From NCBI RefSeq assembly GCF_004364335.1, contig NZ_SOCR01000004.1, positions 124,001-188,000 on the forward strand: a stretch of 64,000 bases of DNA, read 5' to 3'. The stretch is from Pseudomonas graminis. Its GTDB lineage: Bacteria > Pseudomonadota > Gammaproteobacteria > Pseudomonadales > Pseudomonadaceae. The translations under genes and the position numbers were made by a program. The notes under the pieces are model-generated. The model saw only the letters and a list, made by a program, of their open reading frames with translations, searched no databases and had not been told where the DNA came from. This document shows positions 47,211 to 55,506 of this stretch, in pieces (position 1 is the first letter of the stretch; the number at the start of each line of letters is the position of its first letter).

Positions 47211-47480
47211 TCAGCTTCGAGAGTCGCGGAAGGAATGGGCTGGATGATCAGGCCAGCAGACCGGACAGCTGCATCGGTCGAGGGACTCCGTCACTGCCGG
47301 ACGTACATTCTCAGAAGGGGCGACGCGTTTGTTCCACAGCTCAACCGCATTCTGGCCGGGCTTTGCTATTGGCCCATCTGCATCACACCCGAGACACATG
47401 ACGTAACTGGAAGCGTGGCTGACGCTGTTGGATTCGCTGCCACAAAAGGGGCACGGCAGCAGCTCGATTTTATTGTTCAT
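47211..47480 (-). CDS. Lar-like restriction alleviation protein
   Basis: An 89-residue protein beginning MNNKIELLPCPFCGSESN, the hallmark of the Lar family: paired CxxC zinc knuckles (CPFC and CLGC), then WNKR. Rac-prophage Lar modulates EcoKI restriction. A further Cys pair (CSCPVC) lies near the C-terminus. The long frame from 47675 is not used because the ATG at 47480 overlaps the previous stop. It lies in the same operon as two DNA methyltransferases. Confidence 0.8.
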   Translation of the reverse strand: MNNKIELLPCPFCGSESNSVSHASSYVMCLGCDADGPIAKPGQNAVELWNKRVAPSENVRPAVTESLDRCSCPVCWPDHPAHSFRDSRS

Positions 47481-48058
47481 GGCTCGTCGTGCTCCATCGG
47501 AGGGGTGTGCACGATGCCTATCATGCTGGCGTCGAGCTTCGCGGCTGGCGCAGACTGGTTGGCTATGAAATCTCTTGCCGAATCCATCATCGCGGTGCCG
47601 ACTTGATGGACGTTGGCATGGGTGTAGAACCAGCGGACCATGTCCCGCGCCTTGGTCAGTTCGGACTGGTAGCAATCACGCTCGGCACGAATGGCCGTAT
47701 TCGCCTCGCTGTCGTTTTGCGCCTGAGCTTCCAGCAAATCAACCTTGTCTTTGAGCCCGCCACGCTCCGCGGTCAGATCACACACCCGCTGATCAGCGAT
47801 GTTCAGGCGCTGCTGTAGGGCTGACACCTCAGCCTGGAGGCGACTGGCGTGGGCGCGGTCGACCAAGTATCTAACCGGCTCGATGTCTTCTGCCCACCTT
47901 GCGTGGTCGAGTGCAAACTGCTCGGTGTTGAAGTTGTAGCCCAGGACCCGCCACGCCAGCACTTCCAGCTCTCCGCCAACAGGCGGCACCAGCCCACCGC
48001 GACATTGCGCCAAGCGCTCCGCAGGACAATCGCTCAACCTCTTTGCTTGATTGCTCAT
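47477..48058 (-). CDS. Coiled-coil phage protein, unknown
   Basis: A 193-residue protein with a central coiled coil (about 75-125; LQAEVSALQQRLNIADQRV and later heptads). The ending AAKLDASMIGIV resembles AVKLDASMIDIV at the end of the neighbouring gene 48055-49032, as does the coiled-coil motif, so the two probably share duplicated segments. Function unknown. Confidence 0.65.
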   Translation of the reverse strand: MSNQAKRLSDCPAERLAQCRGGLVPPVGGELEVLAWRVLGYNFNTEQFALDHARWAEDIEPVRYLVDRAHASRLQAEVSALQQRLNIADQRVCDLTAERGGLKDKVDLLEAQAQNDSEANTAIRAERDCYQSELTKARDMVRWFYTHANVHQVGTAMMDSARDFIANQSAPAAKLDASMIGIVHTPPMEHDEP

Positions 48059-49032
48059 AACCCCTCCTGCGGCGAAACGATGTCGATCATGCTGGCGTCG
48101 AGCTTCACGGCTTGTGGGTCTGGCGCGTATACCCAGTCGTTGTATTCGCGCAGCAGTTGATCAATCGGATTGTCGGGGATCCCGCGGCAAGCCTGAATCT
48201 CGCGTATTTCGTGCGGTGCCCCAGTCACGGCAATAAGCAATGCTCGGAGCGAGGTCGGGTTGACCTCTAGGCACTGGCCGCGAGCATGTTCAAGATCATT
48301 GATCTTCTGATCGGCCATGTTCAGGCGCTGCTGCAGGGCTGACACCTCAGCCAGGAGGCGGGTGACGTGGGTGTGAGCCACCAGCTCGACGGGGGTCTTC
48401 CATTTGCTTCCCGGAATTACAGGCGGATGATCTTTGTCAGTAACCACCTGAAGGCCTGTGAAAGTGACGTGCTCGTAACCGACGATTTCCACATTATCCG
48501 AGCCTTGCTCGGCGTTCGGATCAAAGCGGATGTCCATGCCCAGCTCCGCAGCAAGGTTCTTCTCGATCGTGGCGCCTCTGGACTTGCTCCAACCCGGGAG
48601 AAGGTAGATTGCCCCACACAGCCCCAAACGCGTCAGGTCGTATGCCATGTAATCAGCCCATTCCAAATTTTCAGCCAGGGTATGCTCAGCGGGGTTTTCG
48701 ACTGTCCAGCCCAAGCAGCGCAGCATCGCCGCCGCTGCATTGAAAACTGGGAAGTTGAAGTCCGCGATGCCGCTCATGGGCCCAGCAACGTAGATCCGCC
48801 CAGCACGCTCAGACGCGGTTGGCACCACGGCGCCGAATCCGATTTCTCCAACGTTGGCTTGCTCTGGCCGGGAGTAGACGGGCCGCTCGAACCGTCCAGT
48901 ATGCTCGCGCATCACCAGCATACAGTCGGCGGTTCCGGCTTCCAGGTTTCGGGCGTCTTCGCGGTTCACGTACCCCATCGGCGGGGGCGTTGCATTCGTA
49001 CTGGACGACTGGTTCTTCTGATGTGCAGGCAT
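48055..49032 (-). CDS. DUF4406-like protein with C-terminal coiled coil
   Basis: The start at 49032 (GAGGATC upstream) gives 325 residues. The central part GRIYVAGPMSGIADFNFPVFNAAAAML is the opening of the DUF4406 / nucleoside 2-deoxyribosyltransferase-like fold, continuing to LPGWSKSRGATIEKNLA. The C-terminal part carries the same coiled-coil unit and tail as the gene after it. A base- or nucleotide-modifying role is possible but unproven; context with methyltransferases is suggestive. Confidence 0.72.
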   Translation of the reverse strand: MPAHQKNQSSSTNATPPPMGYVNREDARNLEAGTADCMLVMREHTGRFERPVYSRPEQANVGEIGFGAVVPTASERAGRIYVAGPMSGIADFNFPVFNAAAAMLRCLGWTVENPAEHTLAENLEWADYMAYDLTRLGLCGAIYLLPGWSKSRGATIEKNLAAELGMDIRFDPNAEQGSDNVEIVGYEHVTFTGLQVVTDKDHPPVIPGSKWKTPVELVAHTHVTRLLAEVSALQQRLNMADQKINDLEHARGQCLEVNPTSLRALLIAVTGAPHEIREIQACRGIPDNPIDQLLREYNDWVYAPDPQAVKLDASMIDIVSPQEGL

Positions 49033-49065
49033 GGGGGATCCTCGCCGTTGGCGTGATGGGTTGGA
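49033..49065 (-). repeat. Repeated leader element, copy 1
   Basis: On the minus strand, ATCACGCCA-A-CGGCGAGGATC runs directly into the start of the DUF4406-like gene. It is one of three near-identical leaders containing a short GCCA/TGGC-type stem and the ribosome site GAGGATC. Confidence 0.6.
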
Positions 49066-49078
49066 AAGTGGGGGTGTG

Positions 49079-49852
49079 TTACGCGCTGGCGATAATGTCC
49101 GCTTCGGCGATTTCACAGAAAAAGGAGCAGGCGGGGATCTTCTCGTTTCGTCGCACCGGCCCATCGCCGAGGTCTCTCAGCGAGAAACGCTCGTTGGTGG
49201 TGCGATTCCTGTGAAGGTACGAGCCTGGGCCCAGCAGGTCCTGAACTTGGCAAAGCGATTCGAACTGTGCGGGGAAGTCTTCGCGGATGGCCCGGAAGTA
49301 TCCCTCACCGCCTTTCACACAACCGATGCAGTTGGCGTTGTCGTACCCAAGTCGGTACATGAAGGGGAGTTCGATGCCTGCTCGTTCGACCATCGCCTTG
49401 CAGTCTTCCTTGCCCAAGCCGCGCTCAATCAGCGGCGCGATTACCGGGCGATCAGGATTGCGCTCCCGGAAAGTGTCCAGCCGATCCTGCTCTTCGGCGG
49501 TATAGCCAAAGACCATGACGTCACCTGGTTGCTTCCAGGTATCCAACAGCCGGCGCTTGAGCAGCTTGGTGCAGGGGGCGCCATATTGATTTTTCATATA
49601 CCGCTCGCGCCGGAAGACCTCGATGATGTCTGCGCCGTACTTGGTGTCGCGCAGCTCGGTCACCGACCTGCCGAACCACGCTTCGCAGTCTGCGAGAAAG
49701 CGCCGGCTGTCTTCGTGCTCGTTGGTGAGGAATGCGTTGATGATCTGCACGTCGTGAGTGCTACCGTATTCGGCAAGCGCCAGCTTGGTTGCCACTGCAG
49801 AAGCGGCGCCGCAGCTGAACTGGCATACGATGCGAGGTTTGTCTGATGGCAT
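49079..49852 (-). CDS. Phage PAPS-reductase-like PP-loop protein
   Basis: A 257-residue protein of the phosphoadenosine-phosphosulfate reductase/adenine nucleotide alpha-hydrolase type: a PP-loop-like QFSCGAASAVATKLAL at the N-terminus, then a Cys set (APCTKLLKRR, NCIGCVKGG) that could hold a metal or cluster. Phage members are widespread but uncharacterised. Position beside two DNA methyltransferases raises the possibility of DNA or tRNA modification; this is inference. GAGGATC in a repeated leader precedes the ATG. Confidence 0.75.
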   Translation of the reverse strand: MPSDKPRIVCQFSCGAASAVATKLALAEYGSTHDVQIINAFLTNEHEDSRRFLADCEAWFGRSVTELRDTKYGADIIEVFRRERYMKNQYGAPCTKLLKRRLLDTWKQPGDVMVFGYTAEEQDRLDTFRERNPDRPVIAPLIERGLGKEDCKAMVERAGIELPFMYRLGYDNANCIGCVKGGEGYFRAIREDFPAQFESLCQVQDLLGPGSYLHRNRTTNERFSLRDLGDGPVRRNEKIPACSFFCEIAEADIIASA

Positions 49853-49888
49853 GGCTGATCCTCGCCAGTGGCGTGATTCATGATTGGG
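49853..49888 (-). repeat. Repeated leader element, copy 2
   Basis: ATCACGCCA-C-TGGCGAGGATC on the minus strand precedes the PAPS-reductase-like gene; CCCAA lies further upstream, as in copy 3. Confidence 0.65.
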
Positions 49889-49906
49889 AAGAAGAGGGGG
49901 CGGAGG

Positions 49907-52165
49907 TCAGGCCGCCTGAGCTTGCCGTTGCGCCGCGCGCCATGGATCGTTGGCCCGGGCCAGCGCGGCCATCGGCGGAGGGCTGACGCTGTTACCGCAC
50001 ATGTGGACCTGCTCGGTCTTCGTGAACGGCTTGCCGTCGGCGCCGTGCGTGATGATGTAGTCCGTCGGGAAGCCCTGCGCCCGGTACAGCTCGGTCGGTT
50101 GCAACATCCGCAGCCGGATGTCGACGATCACGTACGGCGTGCCCTTAACCATCACGGTGACCAGGCCGAGACGATCCTTTGTGGTGATCGTCGGCGCGGG
50201 CTGGTCGCAGCCGCTCGTGTTCTCGGTGCCGTAGTAGCTGATCAGGAACGCGGCAACGCGCAGCGCGCCTTCCTCGTGCTCGGGCGAAAGCTCGAAGCTG
50301 ACCAACGAGCTCTTGCCTCCACCGCCCGCGGTAATGGTCGGCGCTGGCTCATCCAGGTGCTGGCCGACGCTGGCGCCAAATTGGCGCTCCATGAAAGCGG
50401 TGACCAACCCGTGGTGTGTTCCGCCGGCGCTGACCGTGTGGAGCGGGTCGGCGGAATCGCGGGCGTCGCAGTTGCCCCGCAGGTGCAGAAGATGCGCCGT
50501 GGCGAGCATGTGATGCTGCCCAGTCGTAAGCGTCGGAACCGGTCCCTCGATATCGGAAGGGGCGTGGCCGGTCGTGTTGGTGACCAGAGTTGCTGTCACC
50601 AGCTGCTGCTGACTGCCGGTGTTCGTCACCGTGGTCATCGGCTCGTCGGCGCCTTTGGCGTGGGTGGTGTTGAAGCCTCCGTTCATCTGGGCCATGAAGG
50701 CCGTGGCGATGCCCATGGCGTGCGCCGCTCCTGCCGGGCGCTGGTAATTACCGCCGCTTGTGATCGTCGGCAGCGGTTCGTCCAGCGGTTTGCCTTCATC
50801 GTCAAACCGGAACTTCACCAGGTGCGCCGCGGCGATCGCGCGATGGCTCTGCGTCATGAGTGTTCCGACTGGATGGTCCGCCGCCGCTGGTTTGCCGGCA
50901 TACTCCGGACCCCCAGCACCTACCAGAACAGCGCTGGTCAATGCGTGCTTAACGCCGCCTGCGACCACGGTGCCAAGGGGTTGATCCAATCCCGGTACCC
51001 GCGGCTCTTGACCGTCCCGTTCGCCGTAACCGGTCTGAACGAGCGTAGGGCTGATCAATGTCAGCTCGCCGCGGTTGGCGCACGTTACCGTCGGGAGCGG
51101 CTCAAGTGGATCGTTTATGCGGTCACTGCCCTGATGCGTGGCTGGCGCAATCACCGGGCTGACAACTGAGAAGGCCCCGCCTCTAGGATAGGAGGTGACA
51201 GTGCGCAGCGGCTGATTGGCTGACTGCACCGTTTCGCCTGACCAGTTGGCAATCGGCACGATGAAGGGTGTCGCGTTGTCGATGACAAATTTCTTCATGC
51301 CTTTCGCTACGCGCCGCAGCGTGGCGGGGGCCAAGTCTTTCTTGCGGCCGAAAATGCTTTTTCCCAGGTCGGAGAAATCGATGCACTCCGCCGCGGTGCG
51401 CCAGGGCTTTTGGCCCTTGGCCGGCTTCTTAGCGTGGGTCGGTTCTGGCCAGACAATCGGCTGCCCATCGCAGCGGGCAAGCATGAACAACCGTTCGCGG
51501 CTGGTTGGCGCGCCGAAGTCGCAGGCCTTGATCACCTTCCATTCCACGACGTAGCCCATGCCTTCAAGCAGGGCCACGAACCGGCGCCACGTGCGCCCGC
51601 GCTGCTTCGGATCTGGAATCAGGAACTGCTGGTCTACCGGCACGACCTCACCAGGTGCGGCGATCGCGCCGCCCAGCTTGATGACACGCCCGGTCGCCTT
51701 GTCGCGCTTCGCAATCAGCCGGCCCCATTGCAGGATCTGCTTCACGTTTTCCAGGCTGATGACTCGAGGCTTCTTCTTGCCTGCCCACTTCAGGCCTATC
51801 CATGACAGGTTGCGGATCTCGCGCTTGCGCGGCTGTCCGCCGGCAGCCTGGCTGTGGTGGGTGCAGTCCGGCGACATATGGAACCAGCCCACTGCCTTGC
51901 CGCCACACTCGGTATCCGGATCACCGTCGAACACATCGGTGGTGAAGTGCTTGGCGCCCGGGTGGTTGATGGTGTGCATGCTGATCGCTTTGGCGCTGTG
52001 GTTCTTCGCCACGCTGACCTTGCGACCGAGGCCCATTTCCAGCCCGGTACCGGCGCCGCCACCGCCGCAGAAGAAGTCCACGACGATCTCATCGTCTTGC
52101 GGGTCGAAGCCAAGGCCGTACTGAGTTTTGAAGTCGAAGGGGTGTTTCTTCTTACTTGCGGACAT
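49907..52165 (-). CDS. C5-cytosine DNA methyltransferase with repeat-rich target domain
   Basis: A 752-residue enzyme, much longer than most C5 methyltransferases. SAM motif I is VVDFFCGGGGAGTGLE; the catalytic loop reads SPDCTHHS (PDC rather than PPC); motif VI is SLENVKQIL; and the C-terminal motifs IX-X are LTPTE-like RMLQPTELYRAQGFP and CGNSVSPP. Between them lie about ten imperfect repeats of roughly 35 residues (DxPLxTVTxGGxHxLVxAxLV), covering about 50150-51230, where the target-recognition domain should be. It probably protects phage DNA. Start at 52165 with GCGAGGATC upstream. Confidence 0.88.
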   Translation of the reverse strand: MSASKKKHPFDFKTQYGLGFDPQDDEIVVDFFCGGGGAGTGLEMGLGRKVSVAKNHSAKAISMHTINHPGAKHFTTDVFDGDPDTECGGKAVGWFHMSPDCTHHSQAAGGQPRKREIRNLSWIGLKWAGKKKPRVISLENVKQILQWGRLIAKRDKATGRVIKLGGAIAAPGEVVPVDQQFLIPDPKQRGRTWRRFVALLEGMGYVVEWKVIKACDFGAPTSRERLFMLARCDGQPIVWPEPTHAKKPAKGQKPWRTAAECIDFSDLGKSIFGRKKDLAPATLRRVAKGMKKFVIDNATPFIVPIANWSGETVQSANQPLRTVTSYPRGGAFSVVSPVIAPATHQGSDRINDPLEPLPTVTCANRGELTLISPTLVQTGYGERDGQEPRVPGLDQPLGTVVAGGVKHALTSAVLVGAGGPEYAGKPAAADHPVGTLMTQSHRAIAAAHLVKFRFDDEGKPLDEPLPTITSGGNYQRPAGAAHAMGIATAFMAQMNGGFNTTHAKGADEPMTTVTNTGSQQQLVTATLVTNTTGHAPSDIEGPVPTLTTGQHHMLATAHLLHLRGNCDARDSADPLHTVSAGGTHHGLVTAFMERQFGASVGQHLDEPAPTITAGGGGKSSLVSFELSPEHEEGALRVAAFLISYYGTENTSGCDQPAPTITTKDRLGLVTVMVKGTPYVIVDIRLRMLQPTELYRAQGFPTDYIITHGADGKPFTKTEQVHMCGNSVSPPPMAALARANDPWRAAQRQAQAA

Positions 52166-52204
52166 AGGGGATCCTCGCCAGGTGGCGTGATTCAAAGTTG
52201 GGAA
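52166..52204 (-). repeat. Repeated leader element, copy 3
   Basis: CCCAA, then ATCACGCCA-CC-TGGCGAGGATC and the start codon of the C5 methyltransferase. It is almost identical to copies 1 and 2. Confidence 0.65.
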
Positions 52205-52211
52205 AGGGGAT

Positions 52212-53066
52212 TTAGGCGCGTTCGCCCAGGTCCAGGCCGATCTGACTTACTCGATCGACACAGGCGGGGTTCAGCCAGATGCATTCGGTGCGGTTCGCAG
52301 TGCCGCGCGCTGCACAGATGCGTGCCGACGTGCTGTAACAGCTCCAGTCCGGAAGCAGCTCGCTGTAAAGCTCGCTCGGGTACCCGGAAAGGACGACCAT
52401 TCCTTCTAGCTCGAGCAAAACGCTAAGCAGCTTTCGGTGTTCGGCGTCGTCCATCTCGTGCCTGTAATAACGCCCATTCGATGCGCCCCTGTACCTGGTG
52501 TCATGCACGTAGGGCGGATCAACGTAATGAAGCGTGGTCGGTGCATCATGTGCGGTGATGACCTCGATCGCCGGCCGGTTCTCAATCAACACGCCCGCCA
52601 GCCGCCGACCCACTTCCGCGATCGAGTCGGGATATTCGGCCCATAGTGACTGGGCCGTGCCGTACTGACGCTTCGTGTCGATGCGAAATCCTGTGACTCC
52701 CTTCGTCGCTCCTGCAGAGCCGAACCCCATCTGTGCCCGCATGATCGTGCGCCTGGCGCGCTCAACAGGATCATCAGTCGACTCCCAAGAAAGCTCGAAC
52801 TCCGCCCGCGAGTAAGGCGTCAGCAGCAGGCGCTCGGTCAGCGCTGCCCGCGTGGTTGTGTCCTGCAGCGTGCGGAACAAGTTCACGATGTCGCCATCGA
52901 GGTCGTTGTAGACCTCCGCATACGATCGCGGCTTCTGCATGAGCACGCCGGCGGCGCCGCCGAACGATTCGACATAGCAGGTGTGGGGCGGAAAGTGCTG
53001 TAGCACCCACGGCGCCAGCCTGAACTTGGCGCCGTGGTAGCGGATCACCGGAGCGGAGATAGTCAT
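52212..53066 (-). CDS. dam: DNA adenine N6-methyltransferase (Dam type)
   Basis: A 284-residue alpha-class adenine methyltransferase. Motif I region is YVESFGGAAGVLMQK, with the N-terminal YHGAKFRLAPWVL typical of Dam/MT-A70-like phage enzymes; the catalytic motif is YVDPPYVHDTRY. The recognition site cannot be told. It lies immediately upstream of the C5 methyltransferase, so the prophage may methylate both bases and avoid host restriction. Confidence 0.9.
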   Translation of the reverse strand: MTISAPVIRYHGAKFRLAPWVLQHFPPHTCYVESFGGAAGVLMQKPRSYAEVYNDLDGDIVNLFRTLQDTTTRAALTERLLLTPYSRAEFELSWESTDDPVERARRTIMRAQMGFGSAGATKGVTGFRIDTKRQYGTAQSLWAEYPDSIAEVGRRLAGVLIENRPAIEVITAHDAPTTLHYVDPPYVHDTRYRGASNGRYYRHEMDDAEHRKLLSVLLELEGMVVLSGYPSELYSELLPDWSCYSTSARICAARGTANRTECIWLNPACVDRVSQIGLDLGERA

Positions 53067-53120
53067 GGGGGTCCTTCGGGGAATGGGCTACGCTTACCGC
53101 TCCTTAGAAAGGGATACGGC

Positions 53121-53318
53121 ATGTACGAAGATAGAGAGAAGGGTTTGTATCTTGCGCTCAAGGCAGTGCTAAGCGTTGCGCAGAAGAGGGGGTTGAACTT
53201 AGATGATCTTACAGAGGCGGTAGCTGATGAGCTGCTGCAGTACAAGTCTTATGATTCGCAGCATGTGCCGACTGCCATCAAGGAGATCGAGCTTGCGGTT
53301 GACGCGCTGTTGGTCTGA
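53121..53318 (+). CDS. Small phage protein, unknown
   Basis: A 65-residue, mostly helical acidic protein (LYLALKAVLSVAQKRGLNLDDLTEAVADELL). AAAGGGA lies seven bases before the ATG at 53121; the longer frame from 53034 is rejected. It is one of two rightward genes inside the leftward operon, implying its own promoter. Function unknown. Confidence 0.65.
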   Translation: MYEDREKGLYLALKAVLSVAQKRGLNLDDLTEAVADELLQYKSYDSQHVPTAIKEIELAVDALLV

Positions 53319-53322
53319 TTGA

Positions 53323-54075
53323 TTAGGCTGCTGCGGCCTGGGCCTTCTGCGCCGTGATCGCCTTGGCGGCATGGTTGATCATGTACAGGCACTGCACCAG
53401 TCCTTGTGATGGCTCATCTACGCGGTTTTCGTACCACTCATCACCCAGGCAAAGCGGCTCGTTGTTATCGCGCATGAACATCATGGCTTCTTCAGTAAAG
53501 GCGACGTCATGCGCTGCATCGAGGGCATCATCCCAGTGCATCCAGCGGTCATCGGTGTGGCTCATGTCCCGCCGCTTCGCCAGGACAAGCTGTCGAAATT
53601 CAGGCCACTGGACCGCGTCAACTTGATCAGGATCCTGTAGCCACTCAGGAAGCGATTCGAACATCTCTTCCTCGCACTCTTCACGCAGGGCCTGGGCGAT
53701 GTTGCGCATCAACACTTCGCGGAATAGGCGCTCGCTGAAACTGCGCTTCTTGCACACCTCACTCAGTTTCGCGTGCAGGTAGTAGGTCACGTCGTCACCA
53801 GCCAAAAACTCAATGCCGTAGCCCAGGCCCACGCTGAAGGTCAGGTTGTCGATGTCACCGACTACGGCGATACCGAAGCGCGTCATAAGGATGTCGAAGG
53901 CGTAGAAGGTGTTTTTTTCAGCTTTGCAGCGCCAGATCACTGCGTCTTTTTGATCCACGATGCAGGTGTATTCGTGATCGACCATGTTTTCTGCGGCGCG
54001 GGCCCGATAGTCCTGCTCAGTTTTCTTGCGCTTCGCGATCGCTGCTCGGCGTTGAGCTTCGTATTTGTCGCTCAT
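53323..54075 (-). CDS. Phage early protein, unknown
   Basis: A 250-residue protein with the start at 54075 (GGAGATCACC upstream). The N-terminus is basic and helical (YEAQRRAAIAKRKKTEQDYR); the remainder mixes aromatic and acidic residues, with WLQDPDQVDAVQWPEF and an Ala/Gln-rich tail. It resembles phage proteins of unknown function. It converges on the small gene 53121-53318. Confidence 0.65.
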   Translation of the reverse strand: MSDKYEAQRRAAIAKRKKTEQDYRARAAENMVDHEYTCIVDQKDAVIWRCKAEKNTFYAFDILMTRFGIAVVGDIDNLTFSVGLGYGIEFLAGDDVTYYLHAKLSEVCKKRSFSERLFREVLMRNIAQALREECEEEMFESLPEWLQDPDQVDAVQWPEFRQLVLAKRRDMSHTDDRWMHWDDALDAAHDVAFTEEAMMFMRDNNEPLCLGDEWYENRVDEPSQGLVQCLYMINHAAKAITAQKAQAAAA

Positions 54076-54178
54076 GGTGATCTCCATCTGTGTGCCACCC
54101 TCCGAAAGTTCGGTGGCGAATAGGTTGGTGGTGGGCTATAGGTGGTGACCGGCATAGGGCCGGCTCGAGGAGCGAAGA

Positions 54179-54421
54179 ATGGATATTCCGGTTGATAGAC
54201 CTCGCAACATCACTTGGACCGGGCCGAACGATGAAGTAGGTCGCATCGAATTTAAGTGGGGGTTATCCACTGACCCAGCGCCGAGAGGCTTCCGTATCTT
54301 TGTAGAGACAACGGATGGTAGGGGCTCGAAGCACGACGACAACACCCGGGATTCTTCATTCGAAGCAAGCCGCGACCGCGCGATAGCTTTGGTGAAGGAC
54401 ATGATGAGGTCGCTGGAGTAG
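54179..54421 (+). CDS. Small phage protein, unknown
   Basis: An 80-residue protein (MDIPVDRPRNITWTGPNDEV...) with GGAG upstream. A beta-like N-terminus (IEFKWGLSTDPAPRGFRIFVETTDG) is followed by a C-terminal helix. It is encoded rightward, against the operon. A hairpin GCGCCACGA/TCGTGGCGC at 54491-54525 lies after it, in the gap before the leftward gene. Function unknown. Confidence 0.6.
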   Translation: MDIPVDRPRNITWTGPNDEVGRIEFKWGLSTDPAPRGFRIFVETTDGRGSKHDDNTRDSSFEASRDRAIALVKDMMRSLE

Positions 54422-54569
54422 AAAACTTAATCATCCCGGCCTGTCCTCAACTCTTCTCGCTGACTCGCTGATAGGCAATGTCGAGCCTCCGCGCCACGAC
54501 TGACGGTACCTTTACTTCGTGGCGCAGCCCGGACAGATGTTCTGTTTGCGTAACATCTAGTGCTGAGCG

Positions 54570-54794
54570 TTATGCCTGCGTGACGGGACGTATGCTGCGA
54601 GCGATGCCGTCAGCTTTGGTCACGGCGCCTTTTTTGACTAGCTGAGCGATGCGACCGCCGATAGCATTCACGTTAACCTTCTGAGCCCTAGCTATTTCTG
54701 CGAAGGTCGGCGAGTAGCCGTGCTGGGCGATATACCCGGCGATGAACGCCAAGGTGTCTGCCTGCACTGGGGTTAGTTCATTGTTCGTCTGCAT
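54570..54794 (-). CDS. LexA-type winged-helix protein
   Basis: A 74-residue protein that is only the DNA-binding winged helix of LexA: LTPVQADTLAFIAGYIAQHGYSPTFAEIA, then a recognition helix and wing IGGRIAQLVKKGAVTKADG. There is no protease domain. It overlaps the upstream gene by 17 bases. It may bind phage operators as a small regulator; targets are unknown. Confidence 0.78.
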   Translation of the reverse strand: MQTNNELTPVQADTLAFIAGYIAQHGYSPTFAEIARAQKVNVNAIGGRIAQLVKKGAVTKADGIARSIRPVTQA

Positions 54795-55107
54795 CGGGGT
54801 CCACCTGGGCCATGCCGGCCGCTTTCAACTTACGCGCGAGGCTTGGGGTAACTACAAAATCTGACGCGCTAGGTTTGCGTAACCGCCGCGCCTGCTCTTC
54901 GCGAGGTGCTGCAAGAAATGACAGCGCCAGATCCTGCCACAGCTCTTGAATCTGCTTGTAGCCGTGATCCTTCATCGCAAGCGTCATGCCCGACCGAGTG
55001 CCCAGTGGAACATCGACCTCCAGAGTTTCGATCCCGAGCTTTTCCTTCTCCTCTTTTTGGCGCCGACGGTAGTCCGCCGAGTGCTTGGCCGCTGCTGTCT
55101 TTTCCAT
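54778..55107 (-). CDS. Phage protein, unknown
   Basis: A 109-residue protein with a basic, helical N-terminus (AKHSADYRRRQKEEKEKLG), a middle strand region ETLEVDVPLGTRSGMTLAMKDHGY, and a helical basic end. The pattern suits a small DNA-binding or RHH-like protein, but no family is recognised. GGAG lies upstream. It overlaps the LexA-type gene, so the two are co-translated. Confidence 0.62.
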   Translation of the reverse strand: MEKTAAAKHSADYRRRQKEEKEKLGIETLEVDVPLGTRSGMTLAMKDHGYKQIQELWQDLALSFLAAPREEQARRLRKPSASDFVVTPSLARKLKAAGMAQVDPDADEQ

Positions 55108-55191
55108 CTGGTGGATCTCCGATCTGATGCGCTGGCAGGTTGAGCCAGGTCTGGCGCCGGCGCTGATTGGCGCACTTGAATAGACGCCGCA

Positions 55192-55506
55192 TCAGGTGGC
55201 CGCGGTGAATGCGATGCCGTGCTCTCGGGCAGTGAGTGCGACGGTGCGGGTATCGACGCCGATCTTCATGCCGATCTGGCGGGCGTTAAGACCGGCCTCG
55301 GCAAGCGCCCGAATCCGCGGCGCACGCTTAGCGCGCTTGGCCTTGAGCGTTTCCAGATGATTCGTGGTGCCCAGCAGCGGCGCGTTGGCGCTGACGCCCT
55401 GGTCGATGTGCTGGATCCGGTGGCCAGTGGCGAGGAATTGATCGATCTGTGCGGACAGCTGCGCGATCGCCTGCTTGTGCTGGTCCGGTACGCTTTCGCC
55501 GATCAT
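55192..55506 (-). CDS. Phage helix-turn-helix protein
   Basis: A 104-residue basic protein whose C-terminal half holds a helix-turn-helix (RIRALAEAGLNARQIGMKIGVDTRTVALTAREHGI). The N-terminal half is helical. It overlaps the upstream gene by four bases. Probably DNA-binding; target unknown. Confidence 0.65.
   Translation of the reverse strand: MIGESVPDQHKQAIAQLSAQIDQFLATGHRIQHIDQGVSANAPLLGTTNHLETLKAKRAKRAPRIRALAEAGLNARQIGMKIGVDTRTVALTAREHGIAFTAAT

Noticed and set aside
49880-51169. 429-residue plus-strand frame opposite the C5 methyltransferase
   Set aside because: Arg/Gly/Val-rich antisense of the repeat region; the methyltransferase motifs are on the minus strand.
54791-55192. Toxin-antitoxin pair in the genes 54570-55107
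   Set aside because: The two overlapping small genes have the size of a toxin-antitoxin pair, but one is a plain LexA-type winged helix and the other has no toxin motif.
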